DNA from: Macrosoma leucophasiata
Taxonomy: Eukaryota > Arthropoda > Insecta > Lepidoptera > Hedylidae
Length of the DNA stretch: 64,000 nucleotides
Reading direction: 5' to 3'
Assembly: GCA_036365455.1 (NCBI GenBank)
Contig: JAWQUS010000022.1
Location: 5,394,001 to 5,458,000, forward strand
Shown: one piece after another, positions 9,926 through 21,042 of the stretch
How positions within the stretch are numbered: the stretch's first letter is position 1
Layout of the letters: the number at the start of each line of letters is the position of its first letter
Notes under the pieces: model-generated
What the model saw: only the letters and a program-made list of their open reading frames with translations
Databases searched by the model: none
Told to the model about the DNA's origin: nothing
Position numbers and translations under genes: made by a program

Positions 9926-10404
9926 AGTATGTGTGATAGAGCAGGGTCAGTTTAAGGGGAAAATACCACTCTTGCAACCCTATACTTAAGATTAGTATCG
10001 TTTTAGTAGTAGTAATACATAGTTTTACACAAGACTTGTAAAAACTCGTCAACGTGAATTTTCGGATTTCCACAAGATTTTTATTCAGATCATTAATAAC
10101 CCACCATTAGCTGCTGACACCCCCTTTGTCACTTTGCGAAATTACAAAAAAAATCAAACTTTCAGCCAGTGAATAATCCGGCAATCAACAAATTCCAACT
10201 TTTGAAGAAAGAAAGATTTTTGTTTAATTCTTAAAAATGAAAGTTATATCGTTTTGGTGAAGTGTAAAGTATAGTCGAGTGATAAATTGGATATTGAATT
10301 TAAAATATCCAATTTATTATTCAGGCTTAGATGATAAATCTCTTTAACATTTTTACAGTGTAATCTAATTCAATTGTTTCATTTGAAATCTACAATTTAA
10401 TTCG
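9926..10404. other. Unresolved AT-rich stretch
   Basis: No feature recognised. Confidence 0.35.
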
Positions 10405-10897
10405 GATAATATTTATCAACATGTTTTTCACTTGTCCATGAGAGTGTATTATCTACCATAAGCCCTAACCTCAACAACTAAACGTTCCTTTTACACCTCA
10501 ACCTAATACGAATTGGAACCTAAAACGAGCAAAATATTTGTCAAGGAGTATTTGACTTGTCTTTGAGAATGTACCATCGTGCTTGTCATGATTTCTCCCT
10601 AAACTCAACACTAAGCCTGGATTGCACCACGATATTTGTTAAAGTTAAAGTTATTGTAACATTTCACATCCCTCTCTAACTTAAAGAAACCTGTTAAAGT
10701 TAGAGAAGGATGAGAAATGTTACAATAGCTTTAACTTTAATAATAATATCTTGGTGCAACCCAGGCTAAGACTTGCATAAATGCCTTTCTAAACAATCCC
10801 CTTTTATATAATTTTCCATTCCAGCCTTAATATATAACCATTCACTGCACGAGTGTACCATGTCCTTCACAAATGCACTCACAAAATAACACTTTTT
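10405..10897 (+). repeat. Degenerate minisatellite, left block
   Basis: Units of roughly 120-190 bp marked by ATATTTGTCAA, ACTTGTC, GAGAATGTACCATCG and CACGAGTGTACCA; starts near 10,411 and 10,533. Continues at 11,694 after two F insertions. Confidence 0.6.
10615..10766. mobile_element. M5 palindromic MITE with TAA target
   Basis: Arms GCCTGGATTGCACCA and TGGTGCAACCCAGGC, with more pairing inside (TTAAAGTTAAAG / CTTTAACTTTAA). TAA flanks both sides (10,612-10,614 and 10,767-10,769), as PIF/Harbinger elements leave. Confidence 0.75.
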
Positions 10898-11266
10898 ATG
10901 AATTTTGGCGGGAACCTTGAAAGAGACATGTGGTGCTCTTATTTTATTTCGTTTTCTTGGTGTATTTCTGAGTTATATAACATAAAGTTGGTGGCATTTT
11001 GTTTAATATAGGTTTATTACAGTGCCCGTGTAAATTGAAATAGAATAACAGCGCGAAAACACGGCCTATCAGGTTGCCTCCAAAACTTCATTGAAAATGT
11101 TCTGGTAAAGTAGCCATCGCTTTACTTGAATTACTGACTGTGACTCTGACTGACTGATAAATTGACTGACTGACTCTGACTTATACGCTGCGTATTACGA
11201 ATACGAAATATCGTTTTACTTGATACTGGCAAAATGCATAATAGCGATGCCATAACAATAAAAAAA
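10898..11266 (+). mobile_element. F retroposon with 10-bp TSD
   Basis: AACACTTTTT at 10,888-10,897 and 11,267-11,276. A-rich tail after GCGATGCCATAACA. This and the next copy show that F is a tailed retroposon, not a TIR element. Confidence 0.9.
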
Positions 11267-11297
11267 AACACTTTTTGTTTATCTCTAACCTCAACAA

Positions 11298-11693
11298 TGG
11301 AGTTTTGGCAAGAACCTTGAAAGAGGCGTATGGTGCTCTTATTTTTTTTCATTTTCTTGGTGTATTTTTAAGTTATATTGAATAAAGTTAGTGGCATTTT
11401 GTTTGATATAGGTTTATTACAGTGCCCGTGTATAGTGAAATAGAATAAAAGTGCGAAAACACGACCTTTCAGGTTGCCTCCAAAACTTCATTGAAAATGT
11501 TCTGGTAAAGTAGCCATCGCTTTACTCGAATAACTTGACTGTAACTCACTTGACTGACATACTATACTTCATAACTTATATATTTGATACTTACATATTA
11601 TACTTGATAACTATATTATGCTCACTTTTACACTGCTTAAAATAAATACGAAATATCGTTTTACTTAACACATAATAAAAAAATAAAAAAAAG
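11298..11693 (+). mobile_element. F retroposon with 10-bp TSD
   Basis: ACCTCAACAA at 11,288-11,297 and 11,694-11,703. Inserted about 30 bp downstream of the previous F, same orientation. Confidence 0.9.
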
Positions 11694-12340
11694 ACCTCAA
11701 CAACTGGTAATATTGTAGATCATTCCCTTTAATACTTTTCTACCTCACATTGAATCTGTAACCCGTGCGGTAACGGTTTACTTACTGCATAAAATTACTT
11801 ACTCCCCAGAAGTGCACTCGCCAACTCGCCACATTTATCAACATCTTTACTTGCCTGCGAGAATATACCATCTTTTGTGACGTCATTTCTTCCCTTAGTT
11901 ATCTCTATTCCATCTAAACCTGATTCTATAACGGTTTACTGCACGAGAGTACCAATTCCCTCACAATTGCTGGAGCAAAATATTTGTCAACAAGTATTTG
12001 ACTTGTCCACAAGAATGTACCATCGAATGTGACACACGTTTCCCAACCTACACACCTGCATAGATGTCGTGTTGTAATCGATCACCTTTTATATTTTTCT
12101 ATTTAAGCCTTACCTATTCTATAACCGTTTATTGCACGAGCGTACCAATTTGTCCACTATTGCACATAAAATATTTGTCAACACATTTTACACTTGGCCT
12201 CATGAATGTACCGTCGAACATGACGTCATTTATCAACTCCGGCACAAAAGTACCAATTCCACCACAATAGCACTGGCAAAATATTTGTCAACACGTCTTA
12301 CACTTGTCCGCGAGAGTGTACCGTCGAGTGGAAGGTATTT
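11694..12340 (+). repeat. Degenerate minisatellite, right block
   Basis: Further units with TTTATCAACATC (11,833), ATATTTGTCAACAAG (11,980), ATATTTGTCAACACA (12,171) and ATATTTGTCAACACG (12,281). Confidence 0.6.
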
Positions 12341-12860
12341 ACGGTGTTCATTACTCACGCTCCACAGAGAGGGGAGGTATATTGAGGATTTTATATTTGC
12401 GCGCGATTGTATCTACGGGTTTACGTTGAATTTGGTAATGGCGCGGCTTTATGGGGCATTTTGAATGTTTTAAAATAATTGCAAGACATGTCTTCCATCG
12501 ATCTTTTGGGTGTCTATTGAAGGAAACTTTTTAGAATTTAGTCTCGAACCTATACAGCGTGTTCATTACGTGAATGACTTTTATTTATGAAGCGATTTCT
12601 TTAACATCGTTGTGATTTGAAAGTCGATGAAACGAAAAAGCGACAGTAGAAAGAGACAGACACATAAATTCATAAGATTTAACGTGGAAGAAAATGAGAT
12701 AGGAAACATACAGTGTCCCTTATGAACATTTTTGAAAGCTTCACGTGTGAATTGTACATGTTTTTTTGTTCTGTGTTTTGGATAAGTTTCGTTTATGATC
12801 TAAGAGCTAACGAACCCTTCGAGTATCGGAACGCCTGTAAGCCTACAATTTTTTGTAGGG
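12341..12860. other. Unresolved stretch
   Basis: Slightly more GC-rich at the start (CGCGCGATTGTATC). No supported exon or RNA. Confidence 0.35.
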
Positions 12861-12861
12861 A

Positions 12862-13001
12862 TGAGTCATAATATGCTAAATACGATAACCATCGCCTGAC
12901 AAGGATCAACCCGTCATGTCATCTGGATTTCTGATGCGAAAAGTTACTTCCTTATTTTAGATCTGGCAGCCTTAGTTTTCGACCATAATTGTTGCGTCTT
13001 A
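12862..13001 (+). repeat. Inverted repeat arm, left
   Basis: Reverse-complement similarity to 14,130-14,268, including CAAGGATCAACCCGTCA and GATTTCTGATG. Flanks an F copy and an M3. Confidence 0.65.
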
Positions 13002-13105
13002 TTTATATTTGTAGTGATGTATCCATGACAACGGAAGTGTGTTTCCATGACGGTGAAATTGTTAGGACGCATTCAATTAATAATATGGGGTTCTTTGATG
13101 GGGTT

Positions 13106-13470
13106 TGGTGGGAACCTTGGAAGAGGTGTGTGGTGCTCTTATTTTATTTCATTTTCTTGGTGTATTTTTGAGTTATATTAAATAAATTTGGTGGCATTTT
13201 GTTTGATATAGGCTTATTACAGTGCTGGTGTATAGTGAAATAGAATAACAGTGCGAAAACACGTCCTGTCGGGTTGTCTCCAAAACTTCATTGTAAATGT
13301 TCTGGTAAAGTAGCCATCGCTTTACTCGAATTACTGTAGTAACTGTGACTGACTGATGGACTGATAAATTGAGTGACGTGACTCTGACTTTTACGCTGCT
13401 TATTAAGAATACGAAATATCGTTTTACTTGACATTGGCAATATGAGTAATGGCGATGCCATAATACAAAA
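13106..13470 (+). mobile_element. F retroposon
   Basis: From GGTTTGGTGGGAACCTTGG to GCGATGCCATAATAC followed by about 18 A. No clear TSD seen. Confidence 0.83.
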
Positions 13471-13607
13471 AAAAAAAAAAAAAATATATCGAGCGTATCA
13501 TGTAACGTAAATTGTACATCAATTAATTAGCCTGTTATTGATATACGACTGAGTCACTCATTTGCAGGCATCAAATCGTGATTTTCATTAAATATTCGAA
13601 CACACAA

Positions 13608-14127
13608 AAAGGAGATGTTGTAAAAATGTATGGACCACCGGCCATGTATTGTACACAATATCATTAACAGACAAAATCAATATAAAAAAGTTTTGTTTAC
13701 TGCATAGTTTCACTTATTTAGCTTTGTTTGCAGTTACAAAATATTATTTGCAGTTAGAATTGCAACTCAAACCAACATGGCGAATATGGCGGGCGATGTA
13801 ATTTTGACATTTTAATTTTTTTTATTGTTTTTTGTTTTTAATATAGTACTTGGAGAAAAAAATAATATTTTTAAATACTATCGAAATCGATTTCATGTGT
13901 TAATACTAAGAACTTAAACTAATCGATTTCCAATTTAAAGAAGCGTCGGCTGTATCGCCGCCATGTTGAATATGGTTGAAAATGATTAAATCGTTTGAAT
14001 TAAATGTGGTTGTAACTCTAAAATATATTCTTGAATAAATTAATTGTATTTTTTTCGGATTCTTCTTTAATTTACCCGTTTTTTGAGGACGTGTACGAAT
14101 TAGAGCCGAGTTCGCAACATCTCCTTT
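13608..14127. mobile_element. M3 MITE, copy 1
   Basis: Terminal inverted repeats AAAGGAGATGTTG and CAACATCTCCTTT. Interior holds AACATGGCGAATATGGCGGG. Shares almost its full length with 57,029-57,503. Confidence 0.75.
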
Positions 14128-14129
14128 AA

Positions 14130-14268
14130 CTTTAAGACGCAACACAAATGGTCGCAATTTGCAATCGAGCCAGATGGAAGTAACTCTTCTCATCAGAAAT
14201 CCAAACGACGTGACGGGTTGATCCTTGCCAGGCGATGGTTTATGCACTTAGCATGTTATGATTCTGAC
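14130..14268 (-). repeat. Inverted repeat arm, right
   Basis: Partner of 12,862-13,001. Confidence 0.65.
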
Positions 14269-14299
14269 GATGATCTGACGATGACGATGATGATAAAAT

Positions 14300-14400
14300 T
14301 TTCACTCAAACTCAAACTCAAAAATGTATTTAATCACTTGGAAATAATAGAATTTGCTTGTGATAGGTCAAATTACAAATACAAAATTAAAGTCAATAAC
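14300..14400 (-). repeat. LINE-tail-like repeat
   Basis: Reverse complement of 40,780-40,865 (GTGATTAAATACATTTTTG with TTTGAG repeats). Looks like an unknown LINE 3' end with a short-repeat tail. Confidence 0.5.
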
Positions 14401-14735
14401 AACTGATACATTGATTAATATGTCAAAAAAAAACAAAAATAAAATAAGAAATGGTCTCAATAAAAATACTTAATAATTAAAATAGGTATCAACAGAATGT
14501 TCCATACTCTCGTTTACAAACAGCAAAATAAGACTAACTAATATATTTTATATTCTTCAAAATCATTATTTCGTTCCGCCCACTATTCATCGTGCCTTTA
14601 ATTAGTTTATTCGTCTCCCTCGTGCACTAACTAACTTTGAATTCGCTAGACCATTGGCGTGGAAATCCAATTGGTGAGATATCCTGTCCTTTATACATAT
14701 TATACGATTTTTAAGTAACATTGTTTTGATGTGGG
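14401..14735. other. Unresolved AT-rich stretch
   Basis: Nothing recognised. Confidence 0.35.
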
Positions 14736-15006
14736 TAGGTAGCAAACAAGCATGCAGTTCACATTGATGTTAAGTGATGACTGCAGCGTATAGACACCCA
14801 CACAAAAATCAGAGGTCAAAATGCAAATGCGTCGCCACCCCTGAGACCTTAGTTGTCATGTCTCTGTGATAGTTATTACGAGGCCACACATTACCATCTA
14901 ACCGGGACACGATATTGCTGATCATTTAGCGGTAGATAAATTAGGTAATACGGTGGTGCCTACGCCCTCAAGCTCCTACACTGAAACTCTAGCACCCGTA
15001 AAAAAA
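14736..15006 (-). mobile_element. A2-like element
   Basis: Diverged subfamily: GATAGTTATTACGAGGCC replaces the usual GAAATTACAGGGCC. Same subfamily signature as 24,703-24,955 and 60,673-60,922. Confidence 0.8.
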
Positions 15007-15553
15007 TAAATGGATATGGATAAAGATAGATTTTACAGGTACGGGTTTGTCACATTTAGAGATTGTAGAATCTGAAATCCAAAAAAGTATTAAAGTTTGC
15101 ATATTTTCATTGTTGTTTCTAACAAATACGTAATAGAATAATATTTTAAGAGTCACCCAAATATAGACGTACAAGGGCAAAAATTTCGATGCCTAAGTTA
15201 AGGGTCATTAGACTCACCGTATATTACTCGTATACACGTATAACGTATTACACGTTTTTCCTTAATTCTCGTGTTATTTATAGCTCGTATGAAGCGCGTA
15301 GACGCAGGTGACGGACGCGAAGACGCGCGTATACGCACTTCATACGAGAGAGAGATATGAACGCAACCTTGTCACCTAAGTACACGGGGTGATCGTGAAA
15401 CGCGCATCTACTGCGCATATACGTGCTGTAGTCGCGCGTAGCCTTTGCGTTTTGATCAGAGGCTTCTCCAGTCTCCAGTTGTACAATAACTTCGGTTGAG
15501 TCTTTTGTACACGCATTTGTATCGCTTCAAACGCACTTTATTTGCGCGCTTGT
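15007..15553. other. Unresolved, CpG-rich in places
   Basis: Contains a small imperfect inverted repeat at about 15,283-15,345 (CTCGTATGAAGCGCGTA with CGCACTTCATACGAG). No gene recognised. Confidence 0.4.
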
Positions 15554-15616
15554 ATCATCAATGCAAACGCAACAATCAGCGTCGACAGCGCCGATTGTTA
15601 CGTTTGCATTGATGAT
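15554..15616. repeat. 24-bp palindromic arms
   Basis: Arms ATCATCAATGCAAACG.. and ..CGTTTGCATTGATGAT with one mismatch, around a 15-nt loop. Abuts M2. Confidence 0.8.
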
Positions 15617-15617
15617 A

Positions 15618-15854
15618 TAGGTCGCGCCAGGTAAAAAGAACGCTGGCGGTCAAGCTGCGCAGTAGACGATTTATCGATCTATTTGGTAGTATGAGGTGCG
15701 GCGTTTTCAATCTGCCTACCAATACACGAAACCGCAAGCGAAAGCTAGATCAAAATTAAACCAATAGGGCTAGTACTTTCGTGCGCGAGTGTACCGATGC
15801 GCGAACACATCCCTTCTACTTTCTTCCAGCGTTCTTTTTACGTGGCGCGACCTA
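15618..15854. mobile_element. M2 MITE with TA target, copy 1
   Basis: Ends TAGGTCGCGCC and GGCGCGACCTA within roughly 30-bp inverted repeats. TA on both sides (15,616-15,617 and 15,855-15,856), as for Tc1/mariner-like elements. Confidence 0.85.
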
Positions 15855-16118
15855 TACAAGATGGACATTTTTTCTATGAATCCGCTTACTGTTTGCCGTG
15901 TATTTAGCTATTAATTCGCCTCACACATCCGCCAGCTAACTAACTTTGAACTCAGCAGTCCACTGGCGTGGTAACATGGTTACCTATAAATTGAGCTTTC
16001 TATGCAAAGCCCTTTATTACAATAGAGGCATCAGGACACAGGCATGGCACAAAAGGAATGTTGGTTTTGTGTAGCTGGATATTGTAGGTATGTGCACAGT
16101 TTCTGTGTCTTACAGGTG

Positions 16119-16403
16119 TTTTTTTATGTAATGGAAGTGGTAAACAAGCATGCAGTTCACGTTGATGTTAAGTGATGACTACAGCCTATAGACACTCACA
16201 TGAAGACCAAGGTCAAAATGCAGATGCGTTACCACTCCTGAGGCCTAAGGTTTTATGCCTCTGCGCCGGAACAGGGCCGTACATTACCATCTGACCAGAA
16301 CACGATAGTGCAGAACACTACCATTTAGCGGCAAGTATATTAGGTAATGCGGTGGTGCCTACGCCCGCGAGCTCCGTCACTGAAGCTCTAGCACCAGTAA
16401 AAA
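16119..16403 (-). mobile_element. A element
   Basis: Nearly full length; small deletion in the GGAAATTACAGGGCC part (reads GGAACAGGGCC). Confidence 0.9.
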
Positions 16404-16624
16404 CTAGTTGCTCTATGGTTGATACCATTCACACTACAGCGCCCGCACCTCCACCGCAATCCACGGCGGCGCGCGGTCCCGTGTGTAAATCGCTTTAGCG
16501 GTTCCAATCCAATTTCAAGATAGAATATAGGAAATTGATGTGCATTTACCCCATCGATTTAGATGGATCACGGATATCTTTTTATTGATAGGTTAATAAT
16601 ATCAATAAAGTTTTTATCATTTAC
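16404..16624. other. Unresolved; short GC-rich patch
   Basis: CACGGCGGCGCGCGG near 16,462. No gene supported. Confidence 0.3.
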
Positions 16625-16740
16625 TAGCTGACCCGGCAAACTTCGTATTGCCTCAGAATGAAATAATGTGTCAAAGGTTTGATAGATACGGACTATTTGT
16701 ATGGGAAAATGGAAATTGTCCCGTGAAAGTCCCGTCAAAG
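16625..16740 (+). mobile_element. H repeat, 5' part
   Basis: CTAGCTGACCCGGCAAACTT start, then switches to an S-like phrase (GTCCCGTCAAAG). Confidence 0.7.
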
Positions 16741-16769
16741 ACGGAGACACTTCAATTGTATTAGTATGT

Positions 16770-17027
16770 ATGTATGTATAGATGTATAGATAAAAGTAGT
16801 CTTAATTACTCCTTATTACATCAGCTACCTGCCCATCAAAGTCGGAAACACTCCAATTCTACTAATTTGTATGTAGGTTTGTATGTATGTATAGCTGTAT
16901 GGATAAAAGTAGCCTCAGTTACTCCTTATCACATCAGCTATCTGCCAGTGAAAGTCCCGTCAAAATTGGTCCAGCCGTTCCCAAGATTAACCTACAAACA
17001 GACACTCCAATTTTATTTATTTGTTTA
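16770..17027 (+). repeat. Repeat S, two tandem partial units
   Basis: AAAAGTAGTCTTAATTACTCC and AAAAGTAGCCTCAGTTACTCC, each followed by ATCAGCTA.CTGCC. Diverged relatives at 44,545, 54,440, 58,575 and 60,439. Confidence 0.6.
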
Positions 17028-17058
17028 GACTAGCTGACTCAGCAAACTTCGTTTCAAT

Positions 17059-17213
17059 CTGCCTCAGTAGCGTAGTGGTAGCAGGCCACTACTATTACGC
17101 TGGAGGTCCTGGCTTCGATCCCCGGGTCGGGGGCTATCAGAGATAACGGTTTAAATCCTTTATCTCTGGTTCTCTTGGTATTTTTCCATTTTCTGGAAGC
17201 TTCCTAGTACCTA
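17059..17213 (+). mobile_element. T1 SINE, 5' half
   Basis: tRNA-like head: A-box-like TAGCGTAGTGGTAGCAGG, B-box GCTTCGATCCC. Truncated after CTTCCTAGTACC. An H-type start (17,030-17,057) lies directly upstream. Confidence 0.88.
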
Positions 17214-17465
17214 AAATATAAACACATAAACACTTTTTTGTTTCTATTTCTTTAACAGAACAGACAATAACCAATATACACTGGCTTAGGCCTCGCGTCA
17301 TTTATTTTAGCTATCAATATCAGTCCGGATTCCGGATGCTTGAATAATTCAAGAGCAATCCTAATATTTCCGCTTCCCTCTCTTCAAATCGTTTAATATA
17401 TTTTTAAGCGCAAACGATATCCATGAATTACGTTGGTAAGACATTTTGATCGTTTTATAATAAGT

Positions 17466-17590
17466 TACATCATCATCACTTCAGCCGAAAGATGTCTGCT
17501 GGACCAAAGCCTCCCGGGGTATATAAGCCAAAATCGCCACGCTTGGCATGCGGATTGCCGATCGCAGTGGCAGTTTTATCGCATTTTTCT
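17466..17590 (-). mobile_element. Repeat N with LINE-type tail
   Basis: Reverse strand ends ...CCAGCAGACATCTTTCGGCTG then ATG repeats, like the L2 LINE tail at 62,440. Body has GGCATGCGGATTGCC. Confidence 0.7.
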
Positions 17591-17864
17591 TTTTTTTTTT
17601 CATACACATTTCATACACATTCATGTTTTGTTCTTTTATTTTTCATTATTTTTTAAGTATTTTTTTTATTTCCATCCATTTCCGTACATCTTGCGTTATT
17701 TACTTACTAACGCCCTACGGGTGGTCTGTCCGCCATTGTTCGGTTGAATAACTGCACTAGTAGATTAATTTTCTTCCATTAGAAGAAAATTCATCAGCTA
17801 GTGGGCAGTGCGATCGTCAAGTTCGGACGCCACAAAATAAGTATAAATAAATTAAAAAATTATC

Positions 17865-18135
17865 TCATCACTCCAGCTGAAATACGTTCACTGCTGGACA
17901 AAGCCTTCCCCAAAGACGACAGTGTTGTACGTCATTACGGGAGATATGCCATAATCGCCACGCTTGGCATGTGGATTGGCGATCGCAGTAGCGATAAAAA
18001 AATCTATATGAAAAAATCTATCGTTGTCGCGCTGTGGTGCTTGAGGTGGGGATGACGCACCACTCCCGGTGACTCCCGGCTCCCAGCGATCGACGCGCCA
18101 CCGCACAATTGCGTTATAATTCTTTGATTGCATAT
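17865..18135 (-). mobile_element. Repeat N, longer copy
   Basis: On the minus strand it translates in part to IANPHAKRGDYGI and GEGFVQQ, found again at 37,590-37,712. Probably a LINE C-terminal remnant. Confidence 0.65.
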
Positions 18136-18785
18136 TATTATTATGATATTTAATAAGATGTTTTTTATCTACTTATATTTTATTTACTTTGGTATTAATC
18201 TATTTATTATTGTTTGTACCTACTAGTATGTATTACATTTATCGTTTAATTAAGTATGTTATTTTAATGGCTTATTATCTGTTTTATATCCGTATGTATG
18301 TACCTTGTATAAGTATTAGTACAATTATCCTTTATTATAAATTTGACATCCGTGGTTCACTCACTAAGGGTCCTGTTGAAAACCAGCGTCAGGTACCTTT
18401 TATATGAAGGTACCTGACATTTGCTGAACAGGACACCTTTTTGGCAGCCGTGAGACACATATTACGTGTATAGGTATGTATTAATTTTTAGAAAATGTGT
18501 TGTCTTTTCTCTGTTACCTGTTACGTTTTATGTCTGTTTTATGTGTCTCGTTGTGTGTCAAATAATTGTTTCTTATCTTATCTTATCTTATCTTATATGA
18601 AAGCAATGTAGTGATATATTTTTTTAATAAAATTCTAAATTAGCCTACTGTTACTGAGCTATAGCCTTATTTGGCGTGTTCTTGTCTGGTTATTGGTCTT
18701 TGGAACCCTCCAAATAAATCACAATGTCTTATTTTTTACCTAATGTCTTATTTACTAACTTTTTTACCTTATGTTTTTTTTTAAC
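18136..18785. other. AT-rich stretch with short palindrome
   Basis: Contains the inverted pair GTCAGGTACCTT / AAGGTACCTGAC (about 18,389-18,419) and a (TTATC)n run at 18,576-18,597. No gene recognised. Confidence 0.4.
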
Positions 18786-18787
18786 CT

Positions 18788-18900
18788 ATATGTATCTTCA
18801 CGCCAGGTCCCTAACGGGGTAGGCAGAGAGTGTAGAGCGCCAGACATCCCGGTTCTGACAAACCTCTTGTGCCTCGTCTACCTTCATCATTCTCTTCATT
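18788..18900 (-). mobile_element. L1 LINE 3' fragment
   Basis: Only the last roughly 110 bp of L1 (TCTTCACGCCAGGTCCC end). Confidence 0.82.
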
Positions 18901-19175
18901 CTCATCATAACCTGATGTCTTTTTTACCTCATCTCTTTTTTTTTTACCTAATTTATTATTTTTTTACCTGTTGTCTTATTTTATTACCTGTCTAATTTTT
19001 TTACCTGAACTATTTGTTATCAATTGAAGTGAAGATCTAGTGAATGTCAAAGTTATGACGTCATTTAACAATTTTTAAATTGTGCATGTAATTTTTTGCT
19101 TAGACGCTACTTCAACACATTTGTTAAAGCTAAAGTAATATGATACAAAACAAGCCTAAATATAAGGTTAATAAA
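18901..19175. other. T-rich degenerate repeat (TTTTTTACCT..)
   Basis: TTTTTTACCTNATGTCTTATT recurs loosely from 18,700 to 19,010, broken by the L1 fragment. Confidence 0.4.
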
Positions 19176-19428
19176 AGGAGGTGGGTGGGTTAGTGGCCAA
19201 CCCGCTGTCGGATGTTTTCAAACCGCCCATAAGGCCTCAGACAAGGTTTCACGACAGCTATCTAACGATAGCAATCGGGACCGACGGCTTAACGTGCCCT
19301 CCGAAGCACCGAAACGCGCATTTAATTTGCCACTAGCGTTCACCCATCACACTACCTGACCGCGCCCGTAGTGCTTAACCGAGTAGATCGCTTACGATCT
19401 ACACCAGCCGCCGGGCCATACGGGCTTC
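19176..19428 (-). mobile_element. S5 SINE, 3'-truncated
   Basis: Retains the 5S-like head (GATGGGTGA on the minus strand) but lacks the CAGCAGTGGGACGT tail. Confidence 0.85.
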
Positions 19429-19630
19429 GCTAAATATCATAAATCTTTTATATTACTTGTACTTACTCTAGCGATAAAAAATAATAGCCTTAACAGCCTT
19501 AAAGCGTTTTTCAACGCTAAAAGCCTTATTACTTACGCCAGTCTAATCTCATTCCGAGGGTAACTTAATAATTTAAGTTTGTCATATTACAATTTGTTTT
19601 TACTTACTCCCAGTTTATTTTACTCCCAGC

Positions 19631-19911
19631 TTTTTACTGGTTGTAGAGCTCCAGTGACGGAGCTCGCGGGCGTAGGCACCACCGCACTACCGACTTGCTG
19701 CTAAATGGTAGTGTTCAGTAATATCGTGTTCCGGTCAGGTGATAAAAACCCTGTAATTTTCGGCACAGAGGCATAACACCTTAGGATCTCAGGAGTGGTA
19801 ATGCATCTGCATTTTGACCTTGGTCTTTTTGTGGGTGTCTATAGGCTGCAGTCTTCACTTAACATCAATGTGATCTGCATGCTTGTTTGTCACTTCCATT
19901 ACATTAAAAAA
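19631..19911 (+). mobile_element. A element
   Basis: Full length but missing part of the CATTACCTAATATAC segment. Confidence 0.88.
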
Positions 19912-20016
19912 GCGATGGCAATGTCGGTAGTTTTACCGCGGGACGCTGCTACCAATCACGCCTTAAACTTATTACTACCGCACTATTGAAATATATTATT
20001 CTGTATGTGAATGTAA

Positions 20017-20112
20017 CTGTTGAAATTACTACCACGCTTCATTTATACGTGAAGTCCACGCGGGCGAAGTCGCGGGTAAAAGCTAGTATGTGCATAAAGG
20101 TCTAAATATCTT
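20017..20112 (+). repeat. Direct repeat D, left
   Basis: About 95 bp repeated at 20,404-20,497; includes GTGAAGTCCACGCGGG and AAAAGCTAGT, a common lepidopteran element end. Confidence 0.75.
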
Positions 20113-20123
20113 CTGCCGGTGTG

Positions 20124-20403
20124 TTTTTTACTGGTGGTAAAGGTCCAATGAAGGATCTCGGGGGCGTAGGCACCATCGCATTACCTAATAAACTTGCCGC
20201 TAAATGGCAGTGTTTAGCACTATCGTGTTCCGGTCGGGTGGTAATGTACTGCCCTGTAATTTCCGGCACAGAGGCATAACAGGAATGGTAACGCATCTGC
20301 ATTTTGACCTTGGTCTATTTGTGGGTGTTTATAGGCTGCAGTTATCACTTAACAGCAATGTGAACTGCATGCTTGTTTGCCACTTCCATAACATAAAAGA
20401 AAA
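20124..20403 (+). mobile_element. A element between D repeats
   Basis: Full length with a few losses (ACACCTTAGGCCTC absent). Confidence 0.88.
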
Positions 20404-20497
20404 CTATTGAAATGACTACCACACTTCATTTATACGTGAAGTCCACGCGGGCAAAGTCGCGGTTAAAAGCTAGTGTGTGTATAAAGGTCTAAATATA
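20404..20497 (+). repeat. Direct repeat D, right
   Basis: Partner of 20,017-20,112 with scattered differences. Confidence 0.75.
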
Positions 20498-20586
20498 TCG
20501 CGTTTTTGCACAACAAATTAGCTCTGACATCCCACAGAGCCTTCACGTTAAACCGTAACGAAGGCATGACTATTTAATGCAGTTTG

Positions 20587-21042
20587 TTTTATATTATTTC
20601 GCATTAACACATGCTTGTGAAATATATTTTATTTTTAAAGAAAAATGGAAAGCGGCTGGACTAGATTCCCAGTAGGTCGCGAGTTCGAGTCTCGCCTGAA
20701 GTCAAATTATTCTTTCCATTTTTCTTTAAAAATAAAATATATTTCACAAGCATGTGTTAATGCGAAATAATATAAAACAATTATTAAGGGTAAAAGCGAC
20801 TTCTTTACGATATTCAATAAACTGAAAAGTCTATTATATCGCTTGCCTAACTAGCATAGTTGGTAATAGATGGCACTGCTGCTACCATAAAAGCAATGCA
20901 ATAGATGTGAAGGAAAGATTTGACAAATCGGACAGGGCTTCAGTAGCTCAATTGGAAGAGCGGCTAAACTAGATTCCCAGTAGTCCGCGAGTTCGAGTCT
21001 CGCCTGAAGTCAATTTTTTCTTTCCATTTTTCTTTAAAAATA
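20587..21042 (+). mobile_element. tRNA-like insertion with 12-bp TSD and 67-bp inverted arms
   Basis: Flanked by TAATGCAGTTTG at 20,575-20,586 and 21,043-21,054. Inside, 20,586-20,652 and 20,712-20,778 are perfect reverse complements around a tRNA-like 3' half; a fuller tRNA-like copy follows at 20,937 with the same downstream tail (CTTTCCATTTTTCTTT). Confidence 0.8.
20937..21011 (+). tRNA. tRNA-like sequence, probably pseudogene or SINE head
   Basis: Acceptor arms GCTTCAG and CTGAAGT, D stem GCTC/GAGC, T arm GCGAG-TTCGAGT-CTCGC. Box A TAGCTCAATTGG and box B GTTCGAGTC match pol III consensus, and TTTTTT follows at once. The anticodon stem is broken here (CTAA against CCAG); the other copy has CTGG/CCAG and a loop reading CTAGATT. 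Amino acid not assigned; no long variable arm. Confidence 0.5.

Noticed and set aside
20937..21011. Functional tRNA gene
   Set aside because: Good arms and boxes, but the anticodon stem is broken and the locus sits in a retroposed block with a TSD; kept only as tRNA-like.
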